Assembly: GCA_022866195.1 (NCBI GenBank)
Contig: JALHUF010000615.1
Location: forward strand, 1-10,475
Length of the DNA stretch: 10,475 nucleotides
Direction of reading: 5' to 3'
Origin: Terriglobia bacterium
GTDB lineage: Bacteria; Acidobacteriota; Terriglobia; UBA7540
The position numbers and the translations under genes were made by a program. A model generated the notes under the pieces. It was not told where the DNA came from. It saw only the letters and a list, made by a program, of their open reading frames with translations, and searched no databases. Shown here one piece after another: positions 6,971-10,475 of the stretch. The first letter of the stretch is position 1. Each line of letters begins with the position of its first letter.

Positions 6971-8551
6971 TCAGGGACGCGAAACGGGCGGGGAGATTGC
7001 CAGCCGGGGATCGAGGTCCAGGGCGCGCCGGAATGCCTCGCGCGCGCCTTGCGCATCTCCCTTCTTGTCCAAAGCCAGGCCCAGATTGTAATAAGCGCGG
7101 GCGTCGTCGGGTCTAAGATCCAAAGCGATCCGAAACTGGCCTATGGCGCTGTCGGTTTCTCCCAGCTTTAGCAGGACCCCCCCCAGGTTCGTGTGGGCTT
7201 CAGCGAAATCTGCCTTAATGGCCAGGGCTGCCTGAAAAGCGTCACGAGCTGCGCGGAGGTCGCCCTTTTCCAGGGCTTGCAGCCCTAAGTTGTATTGGGC
7301 GTTGGCCTGCGCTAAATCTGCATCAGCGCGGTGCAGGCGTTCGACTTCTGCGAAAGCGGCCTGCGCCTCCTCGCGCTTGGCCATTTGCTGCAACGTCTGA
7401 CCGAGAACATAAAAGGCTTCGGTGTAATTCGCCCTGAGAGATACGGCACGACGCAGCACGGTGGCAGCCTCGGCCAGCTCCCCCTTCCGGCGGAGGGTAA
7501 ACCCAAGCTGGTAGTGTGCCTCGGCATTGGCAGCGTCGAGGTATATCGCGGTCCGCAACGGGGCTATCGCTCCTTCAAGATCCCCCTTTTGTCGGAGCGC
7601 CATACCCAGATGCAGATAGGCGGCAACAAGTTTCGGGTCGAGCAATAACGCTCGCCGCAGCTCAGCAATCGCGGCATCCAGGTCACCCTTTTGCTGCAAG
7701 CCCCCACCCAGAAGATAGTGCACCTCCGCATCCATCGGCAGAAGCTCCGCGGCCTTCCGGTGCGCGGCAATCGCGGCATCGAGCTGGCCCGTTTCCCCCA
7801 GAACAACCCCCAGGCTGACCTGCGCTTCGGGGTCACCCAGAGCGGCCGCCGTGCGAAATTCAGCCTCAGCCCCTCCCAATTCGCGTTTCTTCCACAATGC
7901 CAGCCCCAGGTTCTCATGCGCCTGGGCAAAGTCAGGTCGCAAGTCAATCGCCGCACGGTATTCGGCCATGGCTGCGTCAAGTTCACCTTTCCTCGCAAGC
8001 AGTGCGCCAAGGTTGTTGTGCGCCTCGGCGTACCGCGGACGCAGGTGCACGACGGCGCGATACTCCGCCAGTGCTCCATCAAGGTCGCCCAGATCCTCCA
8101 GAAGCACACCCAAATTGTTGCGTGCTTCGGCGTAATCGGGCTGGAGTTCAACTGCTCTCCGGAAATGCTTGAGAGCTGACCGGCGGTCTTGCTTTTCGAG
8201 CAGAACTAGTCCCAGGTTGTAATGCACTTCAGGCGAGCGCGGACTCGCGGCCAGAGCTTTCTCGAACTCCTCGACTGCCGCCTCCCGCTTGCCCTGGCGC
8301 GCCAAGGTGACCGCGAGGTTCTGGCGCGCCTGAACATGGCTGGGACGAATCTTGAGTGCGACCCGGAATTCCCGTTCTGCCCCGTTCAGGTCGCCTCTTT
8401 CAAAAGCGTTAATCCCCGCCTCGTAGTGCCTCTGGGCTTGAGTCATACCGCTCTGCCCCCTAGCGGTCGGCAACCACAAAACCGCGACTGCAACTCCTGC
8501 CCACGCAAAAGCCAGCCATCTTGCTGCTAAGTAATTGGCTTGTCGTCTCAT
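6971..8551 (-). CDS. Secreted TPR-repeat protein (14 TPRs)
   Basis: A 526-residue protein with an N-terminal signal peptide (two Arg at residues 2-3, hydrophobic core about 12-27, cleavage near ARG-QSG at about 32), followed by about 14 near-canonical TPRs from residue 40 to about 515. Most units are exactly 34 residues and begin HYNLG, RNNLG, HNNLG, HENLG, HYLLG or similar, the N-L-G consensus type seen in O-GlcNAc-transferase-like and bacterial envelope TPR proteins. No transferase domain follows. The sixth unit is two residues short (near AALGDPEA). The unit starting FYVLG is longer by about three residues and splits the array into a large N-terminal and a small C-terminal block. The start lacks a strong Shine-Dalgarno, but the signal peptide supports it. 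It converges with the other TPR gene, with 16 bp between stops. Confidence 0.88.
   Translation of the reverse strand: MRRQANYLAARWLAFAWAGVAVAVLWLPTARGQSGMTQAQRHYEAGINAFERGDLNGAEREFRVALKIRPSHVQARQNLAVTLARQGKREAAVEEFEKALAASPRSPEVHYNLGLVLLEKQDRRSALKHFRRAVELQPDYAEARNNLGVLLEDLGDLDGALAEYRAVVHLRPRYAEAHNNLGALLARKGELDAAMAEYRAAIDLRPDFAQAHENLGLALWKKRELGGAEAEFRTAAALGDPEAQVSLGVVLGETGQLDAAIAAHRKAAELLPMDAEVHYLLGGGLQQKGDLDAAIAELRRALLLDPKLVAAYLHLGMALRQKGDLEGAIAPLRTAIYLDAANAEAHYQLGFTLRRKGELAEAATVLRRAVSLRANYTEAFYVLGQTLQQMAKREEAQAAFAEVERLHRADADLAQANAQYNLGLQALEKGDLRAARDAFQAALAIKADFAEAHTNLGGVLLKLGETDSAIGQFRIALDLRPDDARAYYNLGLALDKKGDAQGAREAFRRALDLDPRLAISPPVSRP
7665..7780 (-). repeat. Internal DNA repeat from recent TPR duplication
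   Basis: GCAATCGCGGCATC occurs at 7665-7678 and again at 7767-7780. The offset is exactly 102 bp, or 34 codons, which is one TPR unit. Both copies encode the same DAAIA step of helix B on the minus strand. Near-identity at DNA level suggests that some units arose by recent internal duplication or are homogenised by recombination. Confidence 0.6.
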
Positions 8552-8591
8552 GCATTCCAGCCAACACTGAACATTCCATCGTCAAGCCGAA

Positions 8592-8620
8592 AACATATGC
8601 CACCCGCCCTCCAGGATCAA
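8592..8620 (-). promoter_or_regulatory. Candidate sigma-70 promoter of the minus-strand TPR gene
   Basis: On the minus strand, TTGATC (8620-8615) and TATGTT (8597-8592) are separated by exactly 17 nt. Each box matches four of six consensus positions. Transcription would begin near 8585, giving a short leader of about 34 nt before ATG 8551. Position and spacing are good; activity is inferred. Confidence 0.45.
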
Positions 8621-8819
8621 GTTCGGATTTGAGAAGCTACAGAGGGGCGGTACCCCGAGATACCTTCATCTCTGCTGAAACAGCCCGGAGAATCCAGGCG
8701 GTGGGAGCAGATGCTCAAACGATGGGAAGCGGAGAAACGCAGCTTTCGGGTATACGATGGACTTCGTCGTCCTATCGCATCGGTATTCCCGTGGTGCCAA
8801 GCACGTGCTCGTCAAAGAA

Positions 8820-8832
8820 GATAATCATTATC
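8820..8832. promoter_or_regulatory. Fur-box-like palindrome
   Basis: GATAATCATTATC is a perfect 6-1-6 inverted repeat. It is identical to the last 13 bases of the classical 19-bp Fur box and matches 13 of 15 positions of the 7-1-7 Fur model. Fur represses iron-related genes when ferrous iron is bound. The site is about 220 bp upstream of the candidate promoter of the minus-strand TPR gene, farther than usual for direct repression. No obvious gene starts beside it. It could be a real site of Fur or a relative, or a chance AT-rich palindrome. Confidence 0.35.
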
Positions 8833-8857
8833 GCTCACCATAACGCTTCGTGTGGGA

Positions 8858-8870
8858 CTGGCAGAGCCAG
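8858..8870 (-). terminator. Weak hairpin after the amidohydrolase gene
   Basis: CTGGC-AGA-GCCAG forms a 5-bp stem about 33 nt past the amidohydrolase stop on the minus strand. There is no following T-run and the stem is short. It is the only candidate terminator close to that gene end. Confidence 0.2.
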
Positions 8871-8903
8871 CACTGTGCGTCGTCAAGGACCCTCAGAGCC
8901 GCA

Positions 8904-10475
8904 TCAGTGGCGGTCGTACACGAGCTTGCCCCCGAGGTAGGTCTGTTCGACCTGGATATTTCTAACCTCGTCCACCGGGCAGGTCAGAATGTCCCTGTCC
9001 AGGACGACAAGGTCGGCTAGCCTACCTTTCTCGAGTGAGCCTTTCTGCTTTTCTTCGAAGGTCAGATACGCGTTATTGACGGTATAGAGGCGGATGGCTT
9101 GCTCCCGGGAGATGCGCTGTTCCGGGTGCAGCGGCTGATCCGTCCAGCGCGGCTGCCGCGTGAGGGTAATCCACATGCCTAGAAAAGGATTGTAAGGGTT
9201 GATCGACCGCAGGCTGCCGATCTTCTGCATGTGATCCGAGCCCCCGCCCACAATGACTCCGTTCTCGAATAGGCTCTTGTATGGCTGGAAATAAGCGAGG
9301 CGCTCGTTGCCAAACTGCTTTCGCAGGGTGGCGCCATCCAGCCACAACCAGGCGGGCTGAAGATCAAGCACGATTCCCAGCGCCTTCATCTTCTGGATCG
9401 CCTCGGCGCTCATGAAGTTTGCATGTGAAATGCACGGCCGTGCTGGGCGGATCGGGTAGTCCTTATTGACCTCCAAGTAGGCGTCGATCATGCCTTGGAC
9501 AGCGCCGTCACCCACCGAATGCGAAGTGAACTGCAACTCGTTCTTCAGGGCAAAGCGGACGATCTGAGACAACTTGCCGGGTTCGATATACCGCATCCCG
9601 CGGTAGTTTGGGTCATCGATTGAATAGACTTTGCTGATGCCCCAGGGCTGGAGCATATAGGCGCTGCCGGTGAGCATGCCGCCGTCCAGGTACGTTTTGA
9701 TGCCTCGCACCCAGAGCATGTTGTTGTACTGGTGCAGAGGGCTTCGCGCCGCGGACAGCATGCGCTCCTCGATCTTGTCCAACGGCATCTGCGCGTCCAC
9801 GTTGCACATGACGTACACGCGGCAAGTCAGTTCGCCGTTCTCCTGCAAGCGCCGATAGAGTTCGATACCCGCATCGTCCAGGTCTCGCTCCGATATGCTG
9901 GTGATACCAACCGAATTATAGTCCGCTAGCAGCATTTTCAGGCGCTGGCGGCGGTCCTCGTCGGTGGGGGTCTTGTCACCGGACTGGGTTTTGACGAGGC
10001 GACTGCAATTGCGGAGAATGCCGGTCGGCTCGCCATTCGCATCGCGCTCAATGCGCCCCGGCTTTCCATCCGTGATTTGGAAGTCCTCGTCGATGCCGCT
10101 GAGTTTCAGCGCGAGCGAGTTTACGGACGCGTCCGGCCCGGTGCTGAAGTAGGCCGGGTTTCGGGGAGCCGCCGCATCTAGTTCGGCACGGGTGGGAAAG
10201 CGCTGATCCCGCAAACGCGTAACGAAGACCTGCGTGAGTACGATCCACTCCCCCTCTTTAGCGATGGCTGCGCGCGACTTGATGTACCGCAGCACGTCGG
10301 CGATGGTCTCCATTTCGGGAATCGGGTGATCGAACTCGTACACGGCGGCATCGGCGGCATGCCCGTGAGAGTCGATCAGCCCCGGCAGCACGGTTTTGCC
10401 ATTCAGATCAATCTGGCGTGTTCCCGGGCCAGCGAGTCTTGCGACCTCCTCGTGTGCGCCGATACCGACGATGCG
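8904..10475 (-). CDS. Amidohydrolase family protein (YtcJ-like, amidohydrolase_3), N-terminus beyond window
   Basis: The frame is open from the right edge to a TGA at 8904, giving 523 visible residues. The first visible part (RIVGIGAHEEV, then QIDLNGKTVLPGLIDSHGHA) is the standard N-terminal beta-sandwich and first barrel strand, so the true start is only a short way outside. Metal-site residues of the family are all present: HGH (visible residues 37 and 39), Lys260 in GIKTYLDGG, His319 in SHSVGDGAV, His351 in ISHAN, and Asp414 in GGSDHMQ. The C-terminus (GSLEKGRLADLVVLD) is the usual family ending. These enzymes hydrolyse C-N bonds of amides or cyclic ureas; the best-known relative is N-substituted formamide deformylase. 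The exact substrate cannot be told. Any signal peptide would be outside the window. Confidence 0.9.
   Translation of the reverse strand, partial: RIVGIGAHEEVARLAGPGTRQIDLNGKTVLPGLIDSHGHAADAAVYEFDHPIPEMETIADVLRYIKSRAAIAKEGEWIVLTQVFVTRLRDQRFPTRAELDAAAPRNPAYFSTGPDASVNSLALKLSGIDEDFQITDGKPGRIERDANGEPTGILRNCSRLVKTQSGDKTPTDEDRRQRLKMLLADYNSVGITSISERDLDDAGIELYRRLQENGELTCRVYVMCNVDAQMPLDKIEERMLSAARSPLHQYNNMLWVRGIKTYLDGGMLTGSAYMLQPWGISKVYSIDDPNYRGMRYIEPGKLSQIVRFALKNELQFTSHSVGDGAVQGMIDAYLEVNKDYPIRPARPCISHANFMSAEAIQKMKALGIVLDLQPAWLWLDGATLRKQFGNERLAYFQPYKSLFENGVIVGGGSDHMQKIGSLRSINPYNPFLGMWITLTRQPRWTDQPLHPEQRISREQAIRLYTVNNAYLTFEEKQKGSLEKGRLADLVVLDRDILTCPVDEVRNIQVEQTYLGGKLVYDRH

Larger units (their letters stand above)
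8552..8903. other. Non-coding region between the TPR gene and the amidohydrolase
   Basis: About 350 bases without a convincing gene. They hold the candidate TPR promoter, a Fur-box-like palindrome (8820-8832), a 10-bp palindrome AGCACGTGCT (8800-8809), an imperfect hairpin CGATGGAC/GTCC-ATCG (8755-8777), and a small hairpin just past the amidohydrolase stop (8858-8870). A plus-strand frame crosses the region, but its product has no protein-like pattern. Confidence 0.6.

Noticed and set aside
6954..6971. Bidirectional terminator between the convergent TPR genes
   Set aside because: Only 16 bp separate the stops and no clear inverted repeat with T-run is visible there.
8755..8777. Imperfect hairpin CGATGGAC/GTCC-ATCG
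   Set aside because: The stem has a bulge and is short, and it is not placed at a gene end or start, so no function can be argued.
8521..8940. Plus-strand frame of 139 residues across the TPR-amidohydrolase intergenic region
   Set aside because: It overlaps both flanking genes on the opposite strand, and the product shows no hydrophobic core pattern or known motif and has no good ribosome binding site.
8904..10391. GTG at 10391 as the start of the amidohydrolase
   Set aside because: The frame continues to the window edge with conserved family sequence (IDLNGKTVLPGLIDSH), so this GTG is an internal Val codon.

Overview
The window is a stretch of moderately GC-rich bacterial chromosome with five large protein-coding genes. 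Two of them run off the window edges. The best guess for the host is a member of the Acidobacteriota (Solibacter-like or a relative). The reasons are the large TonB-dependent receptor with an N-terminal carboxypeptidase-regulatory-like domain, the long secreted TPR proteins, and a YtcJ-type amidohydrolase in the same neighbourhood. This is inference from gene style, not from a marker gene. No rRNA, tRNA, CRISPR array, transposase, integrase or phage gene was seen.

Layout. (1) Positions 1-1195, minus strand: the N-terminal 398 residues of a secreted glycoside hydrolase family 20 (beta-N-acetylhexosaminidase-like) enzyme, cut by the left edge. (2) Positions 1196-1453: a spacer unusually rich in inverted repeats, including a perfect 18-bp palindrome touching the ribosome binding site of the GH20 gene. 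(3) Positions 1454-4822, minus strand: a 1122-residue Oar/SusC-like TonB-dependent receptor. (4) Positions 4823-5370: a divergent intergenic region that may hold a small minus-strand ORF and a minus-strand promoter. (5) Positions 5371-6954, plus strand: a secreted protein made almost wholly of TPRs. (6) Positions 6971-8551, minus strand: a second, different secreted TPR protein, convergent with the first with only 16 bp between stop codons. (7) Positions 8552-8903: a non-coding region with a reasonable promoter for the second TPR gene and an AT-rich palindrome matching the core of the Fur box. (8) Positions 8904-10475, minus strand: a metal-dependent amidohydrolase of the YtcJ type, cut by the right edge.

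How the genes may work together. The receptor and the GH20 enzyme lie in the same direction, receptor first. This resembles a small glycan-use locus: the receptor would import oligosaccharides, perhaps containing N-acetylhexosamine, and the exported GH20 enzyme would trim them. The two TPR proteins carry export signals and probably act as periplasmic or envelope scaffolds, with no known partner. The amidohydrolase has no clear link to the others. Most of the window is ordinary. The parts most worth a second look are non-coding: the dyad-rich spacer, the Fur-like palindrome, and the possible small ORF in the receptor leader.
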